The notes: generated by a model from the letters alone, not told the origin. A stretch of 50,065 bases of DNA from Atlanticothrix silvestris CENA357 (GCF_016056295.1 NZ_JAECZB010000027.1:1-50065); one strand, 5' to 3'; shown: positions 18,324-28,178, counted from the first letter of the stretch. A program made the numbers and translations.

Positions 18324-18402
18324 AATTTCTAATCTATAACAAATACCTAACAACTAGCTACCTAGGAATTTAAGGTCAACTAGAAATTTTAGATTGGCGC
18401 TC

Positions 18403-19134
18403 TTAGTTTCTTTTCAAAGTACACAAGCCAATTGCTGGTATCACTCCGAGAATAACGGCCGTAAATCCTTGTTCGCTCCAATACAATATCGCAGTCCGAT
18501 TCACTTCTGGAATCAAATTTTGCCCAAAAGACAATAACCAAATCAACAGACTGATACAAAAAAAGGAAATGGATGGCAAAAAATTCCACCACCAAGCGCC
18601 TGCTGTGTAACGCCGCAATACTAACCATTGGCACAGCCCTAACCAAATTCCAGAAATAATGTATGAAATTGTTGACAAAAATCCCAAAATTGCACTGACT
18701 TCAGGAGTCAAAGCTTCATTTAACGAGGCGGCAATGGATGCAATATAAGTAATCCAGGCTGTAGCAACGCTGCTGGCAATCAGCCAGCCTGCACTGGTAG
18801 CAAGCATCCATCGCCAACCGGAAAGATAACGGCGCACAATCAAAGCTTGATCTGCGCCGAAAACTATAGCAAACACCATAGTACTGAGCAATCTGATCCA
18901 AATGCTCCATATTTGCGGCTGACTAGCAACCGCAGATGCCAAGCTAGCCAGAATAATTCTTTCTAAAGCGATGCTCACAATGCCACCCACAACCCATCCT
19001 AAGATGGTCATTAAGGTAAACTGAAAGAAAAATCTCCGTCGCTGCGATCGCGGAATCAACAATCTAGAGTTGAGATTGCTATTAGTAGAAGATGCAACAT
19101 AAGAAGGACTAGGACTATTAGAGTCAGATTGCAT
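18403..19134 (-). CDS. Multi-pass membrane protein, function unknown
   Basis: The 243-aa protein has about 45 polar N-terminal residues and then six or so hydrophobic helices. Two similar loops, ALIVRRYLSGWRWMLATSAGW and QWLVLRRYTAGAWWWNF, suggest an internal duplication with an RRY motif followed by aromatic residues. I do not recognise a named family. It is upstream of ptrB on the same strand and could be co-transcribed with it. Confidence 0.6.
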   Translation of the reverse strand: MQSDSNSPSPSYVASSTNSNLNSRLLIPRSQRRRFFFQFTLMTILGWVVGGIVSIALERIILASLASAVASQPQIWSIWIRLLSTMVFAIVFGADQALIVRRYLSGWRWMLATSAGWLIASSVATAWITYIASIAASLNEALTPEVSAILGFLSTISYIISGIWLGLCQWLVLRRYTAGAWWWNFLPSISFFCISLLIWLLSFGQNLIPEVNRTAILYWSEQGFTAVILGVIPAIGLCTLKRN

Positions 19135-19216
19135 AAAAAGTTAAGTTAAGTAAAGTATCGACTATTAGGACTCGTATTTGATTTTTGAAAAAATTCAGTA
19201 CATCTCATATCCCTTC

Positions 19217-19244
19217 TTCCCTGTTCCCTATTCCCTGCTCCCTC
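19217..19244. repeat. Heptamer tandem repeat (STRR), TTCCCTG x4
   Basis: The units TTCCCTG, TTCCCTA, TTCCCTG and CTCCCTC are contiguous in the divergent spacer before hemE. Confidence 0.75.
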
Positions 19245-19340
19245 TTTAAGTGCTTTTGAGGCCAGCCTTCGCAAAAAGCGTAATCCCAGAATGATAAGCT
19301 AAACAATGGCATAAAAAAGTGACTTAGGAAGAAGTGTTAA

Positions 19341-20393
19341 ATGGGTGTTTCGTCAACGGCTCCTCATCTCCTACGAGCTGCTCGTGGTGAAGTAGTAGAT
19401 CGTCCCCCTGTATGGATGATGCGACAAGCAGGACGATATATGAAAGCATATCGAGACTTAAGGGAGAAATACCCCTCGTTCCGCGATCGCTCCGAAATTC
19501 CTGAAGTAGCGATCGAAGTCTCCCTGCAACCTTGGAGAGCATTCCAACCAGATGGAGTGATTTTATTTTCCGACATTGTAACCCCATTGCCTGGTTTAGG
19601 CATTGACATGGATATTGCGGAAGGTAAAGGCCCAATTATTCACTCGCCCCTTCGCACTCAAGAACAAATTGATCGCCTGCGTCCCTTAGAACCAGAAGCA
19701 GATTTACCATTCATCAAGACAATTTTGCAGGCGTTGCGTCAAGAAGTCGGCAATCAATCAACGGTGTTAGGTTTCGTGGGTGCGCCGTGGACATTAGCTG
19801 CTTATGCGGTGGAAGGTAAAGGTTCTAAAACCTACTCCATCATCAAAAACATGGCGTTTTCTGACCCCACGGCACTGCATCAGCTGTTAAATAAATTAGC
19901 AGATGCGATCGCAGTGTATACACGCTACCAAATTGATTGCGGCGCTCAAGTTGTGCAAATGTTTGATTCTTGGGCAGGACAGCTCAGTCCCCAAGATTAT
20001 GATACTTTTGCTTTGCCTTATCAAAAAAGGGTTTTCCAGCAAGTCAAGCAAACCCACCCTGAGACACCATTAATTCTGCTGGTTAGCGGCAGTGCAGGTG
20101 TATTAGAGAGAATGGCACAATCTGGCGCAGATATTGTCACCGTAGATTGGGCTGTAGATATGGCAGAAGCACGGGCGAGATTAGGCAAACACGTCAAAGT
20201 GCAAGGTAATCTTGACCCAGGAGTGTTATTTGGTTCCAAACAGTTTATCCGCGATCGCATTCTTGATACCGTTCGCAAAGCTGGAAATTGGGGTCATATT
20301 CTCAATCTTGGTCATGGTGTGCTACCAGAAACACCAGAAGAAAACGTTGCGTTTTTCTTTGAAACTGCTAAACAACTCAATGCACTGGTTTAG
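19341..20393 (+). CDS. hemE: Uroporphyrinogen decarboxylase
   Basis: The 350-aa protein carries the hemE signatures: [17 protein letters not shown] (23-39) with substrate-binding Arg, then [28 protein letters not shown] and [10 protein letters not shown]. It decarboxylates uroporphyrinogen III to coproporphyrinogen III in the shared haem/chlorophyll/bilin pathway. The ATG is preceded by AGGAAGAAG. The gene stands alone, with a long-stem hairpin starting 11 bp after the stop. Confidence 0.97.
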   Translation: MGVSSTAPHLLRAARGEVVDRPPVWMMRQAGRYMKAYRDLREKYPSFRDRSEIPEVAIEVSLQPWRAFQPDGVILFSDIVTPLPGLGIDMDIAEGKGPIIHSPLRTQEQIDRLRPLEPEADLPFIKTILQALRQEVGNQSTVLGFVGAPWTLAAYAVEGKGSKTYSIIKNMAFSDPTALHQLLNKLADAIAVYTRYQIDCGAQVVQMFDSWAGQLSPQDYDTFALPYQKRVFQQVKQTHPETPLILLVSGSAGVLERMAQSGADIVTVDWAVDMAEARARLGKHVKVQGNLDPGVLFGSKQFIRDRILDTVRKAGNWGHILNLGHGVLPETPEENVAFFFETAKQLNALV

Positions 20394-20403
20394 TGGTTTT
20401 GCC

Positions 20404-20462
20404 CTTTGTGTCTTCGTTTCTTAGTGGTTAATTGCTTACCACAAAGTCACAAAGACACAAAG
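20404..20462 (+). terminator. Nested inverted repeat after hemE
   Basis: CTTTGTGTCTT (20404-20414) and AAGACACAAAG (20452-20462) are perfect 11-bp complements. An inner GTGGT/ACCAC pair lies between them. There is no U tract, so this may be an interspersed repeat that also acts as a transcript 3' end. Confidence 0.5.
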
Positions 20463-20543
20463 AATCACCTAGTAATTACTTGGAACATTTAAGTTTATTT
20501 TTAACTCCTCATTTGTAATTACTAAATTTATTTAAAACTCATC

Positions 20544-21503
20544 ATGAACCAGAAGCGTATTTTAGTCACCGGTGCAAGTGGCTGTGTTGGTCATTACATT
20601 TCAGAAGTCTTAATTCAACAAACAAACCACGAACTGTTTCTGTTGGTAAGAAACCCCAATAAACTACAAGTTGATACTCAAGCACGTCCAGGTATCAACG
20701 TTTTGCAAGGCGACATGCAAAAAATCCACCTTTTTGCTGACTTGCTGCCCACAATTGATATTGCAGTTTTGACAGCAACAGCTTGGGGTGGTGAAGAAAC
20801 GTTTGATATTAATGTTAATAAGACTTTAGAATTACTCAATCTGTTAGATCCAGATCGTTGTGAACAGGTAATCTATTTTTCTACCGCTAGTGTTTTAGGT
20901 CGTGATAATCAACCACTCCCAACCGCAGGGGAAATAGGCACAGATTACATTCGTTCTAAATATGAATGCTTACAGCTAAAATCAAAATTAGCGATCGCAC
21001 CCAAAATCACTACTGTTTTTCCGACTTTAGTTTTGGGCGGTGATGCCAAAAAACCCTATTCTCACCTCACATCGGGTATTTCAGAAGTTACAAAATATAT
21101 TAATTTAATTCGCTGTTTGCAGGTAGATGGCAGTTTCCACTTTATTCACGGGCGAGATATTGCTACTACGGTGCAGTATTTGATCGATCATCCTCCCCAT
21201 GACAATCAACCACGTCAGTATGTTTTGGGTCAAGAACCTTTAACTGTCAACCAAGCAGTAAATCAAGTTTGTTCCTATCTCGGCAAAAAGATTTACTTCC
21301 GCATTCCTTTATCTTTAGGATTGGCTAATTTAATCATTGCTGTATTCCGCATTCAGATGGCAGCTTGGGATAGATTTTGCATGAACTATCGTCATTTTAC
21401 TTATAAAAGTTTCATCAATCCTGCTAGTTTTGGCTTATCAAATTACTGTGCAACCATGAGTGATGTGTTGAAAATTAGCGGTATTAAAGGTACTGAAAAT
21501 TGA
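20544..21503 (+). CDS. NAD(P)-dependent epimerase/dehydratase family protein (extended SDR)
   Basis: The 319-aa protein has the Rossmann motif VTGASGCVG (8-16). An acidic GDMQ follows the third strand, then a STAS block and a Tyr-x-x-x-Lys pair (YIRSK), as in extended SDRs. The substrate cannot be read from the sequence. It lies 150 bp downstream of hemE and 97 bp before an alpha/beta hydrolase gene on the same strand. A link to isoprenoid or sugar modification is possible but unsupported. Confidence 0.85.
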   Translation: MNQKRILVTGASGCVGHYISEVLIQQTNHELFLLVRNPNKLQVDTQARPGINVLQGDMQKIHLFADLLPTIDIAVLTATAWGGEETFDINVNKTLELLNLLDPDRCEQVIYFSTASVLGRDNQPLPTAGEIGTDYIRSKYECLQLKSKLAIAPKITTVFPTLVLGGDAKKPYSHLTSGISEVTKYINLIRCLQVDGSFHFIHGRDIATTVQYLIDHPPHDNQPRQYVLGQEPLTVNQAVNQVCSYLGKKIYFRIPLSLGLANLIIAVFRIQMAAWDRFCMNYRHFTYKSFINPASFGLSNYCATMSDVLKISGIKGTEN

Positions 21504-21600
21504 CTTTACCTTCATCGTTCTATCTTCACCCTTGGTGGACAAAGACTTTCACAGTACCATGTAAGCGCAAAGCTATCTATCCACGGATGGATGTACTCAG

Positions 21601-22440
21601 ATGCCTTTACGTCAAACCTTGTCAAAGCCTGATATCCAACTTTCTTATTTAGAGTGGCAGCAAGGTCAAGTACCCTTGCTGCTGTTACATGGTTTAGCCG
21701 ACAACGCCCTTGTTTGGTCTAGCTTGGGAGATTATTTAGCAGCAGATTATCACATCATTGCACCAGATATGCGGGGTCATGGTGAAAGCAGCAAGCCAGA
21801 AAAAGATTATAGTTTTGATAGTGCGATCGCAGATTTAGAAGCACTCATGGATCATCTGGGATGGGCTTCTGCTCATGTTGTAAGTCACTCTTGGACAGGT
21901 AAATTAGCTGCTATTTGGGCTAGGCAAAATCCAGAACGTTTGCGGAGTATGGTTCTGGTAGATCCGATTTTTATTTGGAAAATGCCCAGTTTCCTCAAGT
22001 TAACATTTCCAATTTTGTATCGTGTCTTGCCTTTTCTTAAAGGTATGGGGCCATTTGCTAGTTACCAAGAAGCGGAACAACAAGTGCGCCAGTTAAGCCA
22101 ATATCAAGAATGGACTACTTTACAAAAGCAAGTCTTTCAAGCAGGAATTGAACAAAAAGCTGATGGTAGTTGGGGTAGCAAGTTTACTTTGGCAGCTCGT
22201 GATGAGATTTTTGAGGAAGTGATGCAAGTACCGGGTTTTACAATTCCTCTTGATACTCCTGCTATGTTCATTCAGCCCGAAAAAGGTGTTAATCGTCAAG
22301 ATTGGCAACTCAAACCTTACAAAACCTATCTAAAAAACTTACGTTTGTGTCAAGTTCCCGGCAATCATTGGCCTTTTTTGAGCAATCCTGAAGCATTTAA
22401 CCGGACTGTGGCAGCTTTCTTAGCAGAAGAGTATAGGTGA
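21601..22440 (+). CDS. Alpha/beta hydrolase
   Basis: The 279-aa protein shows the hydrolase fold. The oxyanion region is LLHGLADN, a conserved PDMRGHGESSKP follows, the nucleophile-elbow is VVSHSWTGK, and GNHWPF holds the C-terminal His. The elbow reads S-H-S-W-T rather than the usual G-x-S-x-G, but the central Ser remains. The substrate is unknown. A 9-bp hairpin begins 7 bp after the stop. Confidence 0.85.
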   Translation: MPLRQTLSKPDIQLSYLEWQQGQVPLLLLHGLADNALVWSSLGDYLAADYHIIAPDMRGHGESSKPEKDYSFDSAIADLEALMDHLGWASAHVVSHSWTGKLAAIWARQNPERLRSMVLVDPIFIWKMPSFLKLTFPILYRVLPFLKGMGPFASYQEAEQQVRQLSQYQEWTTLQKQVFQAGIEQKADGSWGSKFTLAARDEIFEEVMQVPGFTIPLDTPAMFIQPEKGVNRQDWQLKPYKTYLKNLRLCQVPGNHWPFLSNPEAFNRTVAAFLAEEYR

Positions 22441-22446
22441 GATCAG

Positions 22447-22481
22447 TCTCATTCTCATTCGACACAAACACAAGAATGAGA
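22447..22481 (+). terminator. Hairpin after the alpha/beta hydrolase gene
   Basis: TCTCATTCT (22447-22455) and AGAATGAGA (22473-22481) are perfect complements with a 17-nt loop. There is no clear U tract, so termination is only a possibility. Confidence 0.4.
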
Positions 22482-22492
22482 TGAGCCTTTGG

Positions 22493-22594
22493 TAACATAC
22501 TCCACACACTCCCTCTCATTGGGAGTGTGGGCTTCTCAGCGATTCTTCTTTGAAGACATTGACTGAGCTTTAAGACCGTGCGCCCCACGGTTCT
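22493..22594. mobile_element. PATE-like remnant (IS200/IS605-type ends)
   Basis: CATACTCC is followed by the hairpin CACACTCCC (22505-22513) / GGGAGTGTG (22521-22529) and then GGCTTCTCAGCGA. About 45 bp later a second small hairpin (ACCGTG/CACGGT) reads like the opposite end. This pattern resembles palindrome-bounded ends of cyanobacterial IS200/IS605 elements. There is no tnpA or tnpB, so at most a non-autonomous copy. Confidence 0.4.
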
Positions 22595-22725
22595 TTGGTT
22601 GAGCCAAACAATTAGTTCTTATTTTAATAGGCTGTTTTTCAGCATTTAATTTGGATTACACCTATCTATTAAATTGTATCAAATATTCGGACAAAAAACT
22701 AAGTTTTACCACAGATCAGTCAGTT

Positions 22726-23955
22726 ATGAGCCTTTGTATAAATCCAGCTTGTCCTCAACCCTATTATCCTGATAATCACAAAGACCGCTTTTGTAAAAGT
22801 TGTGGTTCTCAAATGGAATTGCTCAGTCGCTATCGGGTGATACGTTTATTGAGTGAAAAAACTGGATTTGGCAAAGTTTATGAGATATACGAACAAAACA
22901 TACCAAAAATCCTCAAAGTACTTCATGAGGATTTATCAAACAATGCAAAAGCAGTTGAATTGTTTCAACAAGAAGCATCTGTATTAAAACAGATGCAGCA
23001 TCCTGGTATTCCTAAAATCGATAGTTATTTCCAATATCAAACTAGAAACGGTTTGGTATTGCATTGCATTGCAATGGAAAAAGTCGATGGCTTTGATTCA
23101 GAACAGTGGCTACAAAAACAGCATAATCACTTCACTGCTCAAAAAAGTGAACAGCAACAATCCCGAATCAAAGCAGCGAGAGTTTCTCAAACTAAACAGA
23201 TACCCCAGGTAAAATTTCATACATCTTTGCCACCACTAGCAAAGCAGTCAAAAAAAGTACCTCTACAAGCCTTGTTTGCAGCAATGTTGGTATCATTGGC
23301 ATTCCTGAATGCGATCGCATTAGTAACGGGATATCCTAAATTTGTGGCATTACCCAATCACGGACAATTTCCTCAAAGAAAAGGCAAAATTGATTATTTC
23401 CCTTATGAAGAAGGTAGAGATAGTCAAGGTAGAATTGCTAAATTTAACATAGCTGTTTTATCAGTAGAATATAAATGGCTTTTAGGCAGCAATTTTCAAA
23501 TAAAATATAACGATCAAGTTATTAGCCTTGAAGTTTTAAAATTAAATTTAGAACAAGAAGGGATACAGAAAATTATGAAAAATCCTAGTGAGATTATTTC
23601 TGTAGGCACAGCTTCTTGTGAAGGAAATGTAGAAGTTGAACAACGCAGAGCCTTGGAGCGCTCCAAACAAATTCAAATTTTAGCGAAAAAGCTATTTAAT
23701 AATACACCCAGTGTTAAAGGTTATCGCTTATTAAATCTTGGACGATTTCAGCGCAGTAATTGTCAAACAAATCGGGAAACAACCGCATATCAAAGAAGTG
23801 TTATCTTGATTGGTGTTAAAAAACAATCAGCAAATGTAATTCTAGATGAAGCACTAAGAGATAGGTTAGAGAAAAAACCTTTTGCTGATTTTAAATTAGA
23901 GGATTATTCTTTGGGTTCAGTAGATAAATTTAGAACAATTATCAGTAATTTATAG
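22726..23955 (+). CDS. Membrane-anchored protein with zinc ribbon and truncated Ser/Thr kinase domain
   Basis: From the ATG at 22726 (409 aa; a TTG at 22651 would add 25 residues) the protein starts with a four-Cys motif, CINPACP...FCKSCGS, typical of cyanobacterial Ser/Thr kinases. A kinase N-lobe follows: a degenerate Gly loop (SEKTGFGKVYEI), Lys in ILKVL, and the ELFQQEASVLKQMQHPGIP helix. The frame then leaves the kinase at about residue 135: no HRD, DFG or APE motif exists. After a basic linker there is one transmembrane segment (about 205-225) and a C-terminal domain with two Cys (TASCEGN, RSNCQTN). I conclude it cannot phosphorylate and is an internally deleted kinase still in frame. 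Confidence 0.7.
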   Translation: MSLCINPACPQPYYPDNHKDRFCKSCGSQMELLSRYRVIRLLSEKTGFGKVYEIYEQNIPKILKVLHEDLSNNAKAVELFQQEASVLKQMQHPGIPKIDSYFQYQTRNGLVLHCIAMEKVDGFDSEQWLQKQHNHFTAQKSEQQQSRIKAARVSQTKQIPQVKFHTSLPPLAKQSKKVPLQALFAAMLVSLAFLNAIALVTGYPKFVALPNHGQFPQRKGKIDYFPYEEGRDSQGRIAKFNIAVLSVEYKWLLGSNFQIKYNDQVISLEVLKLNLEQEGIQKIMKNPSEIISVGTASCEGNVEVEQRRALERSKQIQILAKKLFNNTPSVKGYRLLNLGRFQRSNCQTNRETTAYQRSVILIGVKKQSANVILDEALRDRLEKKPFADFKLEDYSLGSVDKFRTIISNL

Positions 23956-24000
23956 GAAAAGTAGCTATACCATAAATTACTACAGTGGTCATTAAAGTTT

Positions 24001-24789
24001 TCACGCTCCCATCCCAGAATACCGTTTCAATCCCGCACGCCATAGTAAGCGGTTTACACCCAAAAACACTAATATCCAACCGATTATTGATAAAAATCCT
24101 CGCCCAATATCTACAGGAAGCCCCACTAAAAGGCTGGCAGGAAAATCAATCAAATAGGGAAATGGCGTAAATAGTACTACTGTGCGGATAGGTTCAGGAA
24201 ACACATCTAAAGGTGCAATTAAGCCAGATAAAAATAAATAAAATAACAACCATAAATTTTCCAAAGATGTAGCCCTTTCTGTCCAAAAAGCAAACATGGC
24301 AAAGGTGTACTGAATTATAAATCTTAAAATAAAAGCTAAAATTACCGCCATTGTAAACAGTAAAATCTGCCCCAAACTCGGCAACCAAAAAGCCTGGGGA
24401 TAAAGTGCAAAGAACAACAAAATTAATAACAAAGCAAACGGTATACGAGCAACTCGCTCAGAAAGATGGGAGGCAACATGATGCCATACGGGGTCTAGGG
24501 GTTGTAACAATTTAGGTGATAACTTGCCTTCCACTACTTCCCTTTCAAATTCGTAAATTACCCAGGCAACGGTTATTTGTCTAACAATGAAAACTGTCAA
24601 AAAATAACGAGCAAAGTCTACTGATGTCAAACCAAATTGCCCACCTTGAGCCGCCTTTATCCAGACACCCATCAGAATAATCGGCAAAGACCCAGATAAA
24701 ACCCATAAAATTAATTCTGCTCGATACTCAACCATGTAGGCATAGTAGACCAACAGCAAAGTCAGGGCTTTTCTAATAATCTTTTTCAT
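24001..24789 (-). CDS. ABC-2 type transporter permease
   Basis: The 262-aa protein has six predicted membrane helices and the ABC-2 family pattern (DUF990-like), with the YEFEREVVEGKLSPKLLQPLDP loop between helices. It starts 5 bp after the stop of an ABC ATPase on the same strand, so the two form one operon. Related operons often carry two permeases; only one is present here, so a homodimer or an unlinked partner is likely. The substrate is unknown. Confidence 0.85.
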   Translation of the reverse strand: MKKIIRKALTLLLVYYAYMVEYRAELILWVLSGSLPIILMGVWIKAAQGGQFGLTSVDFARYFLTVFIVRQITVAWVIYEFEREVVEGKLSPKLLQPLDPVWHHVASHLSERVARIPFALLLILLFFALYPQAFWLPSLGQILLFTMAVILAFILRFIIQYTFAMFAFWTERATSLENLWLLFYLFLSGLIAPLDVFPEPIRTVVLFTPFPYLIDFPASLLVGLPVDIGRGFLSIIGWILVFLGVNRLLWRAGLKRYSGMGA

Positions 24790-24794
24790 ACTTC

Positions 24795-25775
24795 CTACGC
24801 CATCCCCGCCTGAAAAACTCGTCCAATTACTTCTTCTACAGGTGGCTGAGTTACAGTTAAATCAATCACTTCTAAATCTGCCAGAATTCGAGATACTGTC
24901 AAAGTCAAGGCTTCTTGCTGTACTATAAAACTCACTGCTCGCCCTTCTAAAAGTTGTACATCTCCATAAGATTTTAATTTTTCTATTGGCAGAGGTTGGG
25001 CTAACTCTACATGTACTTCACGATAAGGGGCAAAGCTTTCTAGTAATCCATCTAAGCTACCATCGTACATGAGCTTGCCTTGGTGAATTAATAGTACCCG
25101 TTGACACAAAGCTGTGATGTCGGCCATATAGTGGCTAGTCAACAAAACTGTCGCCTGATAACGCTGATTGTACTCGCGCAAAAAATCGCGCACTGCTACC
25201 TGAGCATTTACGTCGAGTCCTAAAGTCGGTTCATCCAAAAACAGTACGTGAGGACGATGTAAAAGTGCTGCCAATAATTCTGCTTTCATTCGCTCACCCA
25301 AAGATAACTTCCGTACAGGTTGGGTAAGTTTACCCTCTAAAGACAGCATTTCGGTTAATTCCCCCACTCGCCGCTGAAACTCTTTATCAGAGATATCATA
25401 TACAGCGGCGTTAATTTTCAAAGAATCCAGCGCTGGTAAGTCCCACAGGAGTTGCTGTTTTTGCCCCATCACTAAGGTGACTTTTTGCAAAAATGCCTCT
25501 TGGCGAAGAAACGGAATATGCCCAGCGACTCTAACTGTACCGCTAGAAGGATGAATCAACCCTGTGAGCATTTTAAGAGTGGTGGTTTTACCAGCACCAT
25601 TGGGCCCCAAAAAACCCACCACTTCGCCTGGGTCGATTTCAAAAGAAACATCTTGAACTGCTTTAATTGAACGGTAGGTGCGGCGAAAAAAGTGGGTGAT
25701 TGTGCCTTTAATCCCCGGTTCTTTGACTGCCACTGGATAGAATTTACTTAAATTTTCAACAACGATGATTGACAT
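24795..25775 (-). CDS. ABC transporter ATP-binding protein (ABC-2 exporter)
   Basis: The 326-aa ATPase contains Walker A GPNGAGKT, the signature LSLGERMKAEL, Walker B LFLDEPTLGLD and switch His in LLTSHYM. About 35 extra N-terminal residues and a C-terminal regulatory domain of about 80 residues match the family that pairs with ABC-2/DUF990 permeases. All catalytic motifs are intact. It is the first gene of a two-gene operon. Confidence 0.92.
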   Translation of the reverse strand: MSIIVVENLSKFYPVAVKEPGIKGTITHFFRRTYRSIKAVQDVSFEIDPGEVVGFLGPNGAGKTTTLKMLTGLIHPSSGTVRVAGHIPFLRQEAFLQKVTLVMGQKQQLLWDLPALDSLKINAAVYDISDKEFQRRVGELTEMLSLEGKLTQPVRKLSLGERMKAELLAALLHRPHVLFLDEPTLGLDVNAQVAVRDFLREYNQRYQATVLLTSHYMADITALCQRVLLIHQGKLMYDGSLDGLLESFAPYREVHVELAQPLPIEKLKSYGDVQLLEGRAVSFIVQQEALTLTVSRILADLEVIDLTVTQPPVEEVIGRVFQAGMA

Positions 25776-25842
25776 AAATTTTTAGATGACTACCACAAGA
25801 TAAATACAGATAAAAACTCTACCCACAAGGGGATAGAGTTTT

Positions 25843-26104
25843 GTCAGTAGTCAGTGGTGAGGCAGCGCTGCGGAGAGAAGTGCCTTGCGCGGGTTCCCCG
25901 CGTTGTGGCAACTTCGGGGAGGGTTTCCCTCCGCAGGCGACTGCCAACCCGAAGAGTTAGTCGTCAGTAGTAATGCAAAAAGTGCGGTCTTGGGTATTTT
26001 ACCCAAGAGGAGCAACTTTTCAAGAAGATATTTTAAGTCCATGCCACTTGTGGGTTGGGGTATTAAACTAGATAGATCAAAAACAACTGACAACTGACAA
26101 CTGA
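25843..26104. repeat. Structured intergenic region bounded by inverted heptamer arrays
   Basis: The left edge has TCAGTAG and TCAGTGG units; the right edge has CAACTGA three times (26084-26104), the complementary motif. Between them are several hairpins: CGCGG/CCGCG near 25890, GGAGGG/CCCTCC near 25917, and the perfect CTTGGGTA/TACCCAAG stem at 25989-26007. Open frames across this stretch have no recognisable protein features. Confidence 0.55.
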
Positions 26105-26124
26105 CTGGCGTAGCGTAAATAAAT

Positions 26125-27771
26125 TTATCGTAACCGTCCCGATCGCAATATACTTACAATTAACCACAATCCCAATAAACTCGCAGCGGCAAATAGCACA
26201 CTGCTTAAAAAAGATACTTGAGATGTCTGCGCTTTATTAGAAATAATTGCTGCTCCCATAATCAATGAACCGACTAAAATACTGAAAGATAAGCGATTAG
26301 CAGCATCATCCATAGTCCGCCGCATTCCATCTAAACCACGGAGCGACAGATTCCACTGTAAGGTTTCTGAGGTAACTCGATCTAACAACAGTTCAATTTG
26401 GCGGGGAGATTGTAACGAAAGACTTTTAAGATCTAAGGCTGTTCGTAGCAGCGATCGCACTGGATTATCGCCTATTAATTGCTTACGAAACAAGTCTGTC
26501 ATTAATGGCTTGACTTCATCAAAAAGATTCACCTCTGGGTTAAAGGTACGCGCCACCCCTTCTAAGTTAGCTAGGGTTTTGGCATACAAACCCATGTTGC
26601 TAGGTAATCTAATTTTATTGTTGCGGGCGACTTGTAAAATTTCATAAATTATCTGACTGAAGTTGACTTCTGTCAAACTGACATTGTGATACTTTCGCAA
26701 CATGCGATCGTAATCATTTTCTAACCGTGATAAAATCACCGGCTGAGGAGAATCAGCTAACTGCAAAGTTAACTGAGCGCATCTCCCCGCATCTAAATCA
26801 ACGATCGCTAACAGCATTTCTGTCAATATCTGTTGAGTACGGGGATCAAGTCTTCCCACCATGCCACAGTCTAGGAGTGCAACCCGCCCATCACTCAGAT
26901 AAAATAAGTTTCCTGGATGGGGATCGGCGTGAAAGAATCCATCTATATATAGTTGCTGAAAAAATGCCCGAAATAATAAAGTAGTTATAGCTTGACGCTC
27001 AGCAACTGGATCTTTACCGTTGGTGTTGCTGCTCAAATCTGCTGAAAGAAATGGCACTCCATCCAACCACTCCATCACCAGTAATTTTTCTGTAGTCAAT
27101 TCCCAGTAAATTTCAGCAACTACTATTTGTGTCGGATCAAACCAGCGACCTTGGGATAGATTCCGTCGCAGCTGATCTGTAAAACCAGCTTCCCGTGTAA
27201 AATCTAACTCGTCTTCCAGTGCTTTGGTAAATTCTGCCGCAATGGATTTGATTTCATAGGTTTGCCCAAAATCGGTACGTGCTACTAAATCAGCAATACC
27301 TTGAATTAAGGCAATATCTTGAGCCACAGTCACATCAATGCCAGGACGCTGCACCTTCAGAGCAACTTCTCGTCCGTCTATTAATGTAGCTCGATGCGTC
27401 TGGGCAATCGATCCCGCTGCTACTGCTACGGGATTAATTGTACTGAATGTCTCTTCTAAAGGTTTTTTTAGTTGTTTGCGAATGACTACCTCGACATCTG
27501 TCCAAGCAACAGGCGGGACTTCATCTTGCAGCGTTGACAGTTCTTCAATGTAGGCAGCACTGAGTAAATCTGGACGTGTGGAAAGTAGTTGACCGAGTTT
27601 GACATAAACTGGCCCCAAATCCACTAGGATGTTTTTTAAAACCGCAGGTGTGGGTAACTGGGGTTCATCAGCTTTACCGCCAGTTAGTAACCTTCGCATG
27701 TAATCCCAGCCATTGCGGAGGACTACTTCGATAATTTCTCGTTGACGGGGAACAGTTTGGGTCAGGAACAT
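26125..27771 (-). CDS. AarF/ABC1/UbiB kinase family protein
   Basis: From ATG at 27771 the protein is 548 aa; an in-frame upstream start at 27831 would overlap the neighbouring YidD gene. The ABC1 signature KxGQ is present (YVKLGQLLSTRPDLL), followed by the Ala-rich AVAAGSIAQTH loop. The catalytic region reads FHADPHPGN, and LLDCGMVG stands for the DFG. Two hydrophobic helices close the C-terminus. In this family roles include quinone biosynthesis and regulation of prenyl-lipid metabolism. Filamentous cyanobacteria have several paralogues, so I give no symbol. Confidence 0.9.
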   Translation of the reverse strand: MFLTQTVPRQREIIEVVLRNGWDYMRRLLTGGKADEPQLPTPAVLKNILVDLGPVYVKLGQLLSTRPDLLSAAYIEELSTLQDEVPPVAWTDVEVVIRKQLKKPLEETFSTINPVAVAAGSIAQTHRATLIDGREVALKVQRPGIDVTVAQDIALIQGIADLVARTDFGQTYEIKSIAAEFTKALEDELDFTREAGFTDQLRRNLSQGRWFDPTQIVVAEIYWELTTEKLLVMEWLDGVPFLSADLSSNTNGKDPVAERQAITTLLFRAFFQQLYIDGFFHADPHPGNLFYLSDGRVALLDCGMVGRLDPRTQQILTEMLLAIVDLDAGRCAQLTLQLADSPQPVILSRLENDYDRMLRKYHNVSLTEVNFSQIIYEILQVARNNKIRLPSNMGLYAKTLANLEGVARTFNPEVNLFDEVKPLMTDLFRKQLIGDNPVRSLLRTALDLKSLSLQSPRQIELLLDRVTSETLQWNLSLRGLDGMRRTMDDAANRLSFSILVGSLIMGAAIISNKAQTSQVSFLSSVLFAAASLLGLWLIVSILRSGRLR

Positions 27772-27802
27772 TGTTGTAACGAACTGCAAAGACGCAGGGT
27801 GA

Positions 27803-28087
27803 TTAAAGAGGTAGGCAACAGGGAATGACAATAAAACCGCAGTTAGAGCTAGCTAAAGTTTTGCTGGCTTGAGCGCATTCTTGAAATCTTTGTCTAGATA
27901 ATTTGACGGTTTCTATAAGGCTCTGCTCACTTAATATTTTTTTAACAAAATTAGAGCAGGAATCTCCACCGTGTAATAGGCGATGGGGGCAAGAAAATCC
28001 TTTAGCAGGAGAAATATATTTTTGATAAACGTTAATAGAGTTAATGGTCATCGTCTTAGCTAGAGGCTCAAAGCTGAGATTTGACAT
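27803..28087 (-). CDS. yidD: Membrane protein insertion efficiency factor YidD
   Basis: From ATG at 28087 the product is 94 aa. It has the YidD core: INVYQKYISPAKGFSCPHRLLHGGDSCS followed by a basic helix and RFQECAQA. The three Cys positions of the family are present. YidD sits at the inner membrane near YidC and aids insertion of membrane proteins. It ends just upstream of the AarF-family gene on the same strand (31 bp from its preferred start). Confidence 0.85.
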   Translation of the reverse strand: MSNLSFEPLAKTMTINSINVYQKYISPAKGFSCPHRLLHGGDSCSNFVKKILSEQSLIETVKLSRQRFQECAQASKTLASSNCGFIVIPCCLPL

Positions 28088-28178
28088 AACTGCCACAAAT
28101 AACAACAGACAGTCAAGTTATAATAGAAAAAGCTCTCTTCGAGCCTCTGCCAAGGGTTTTAACTTTTACAGTTGCAAG

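Noticed and set aside
25851-26097. Overlapping 70- and 80-codon frames on both strands
   Set aside because: Both cross hairpin repeats and show no conserved protein pattern.
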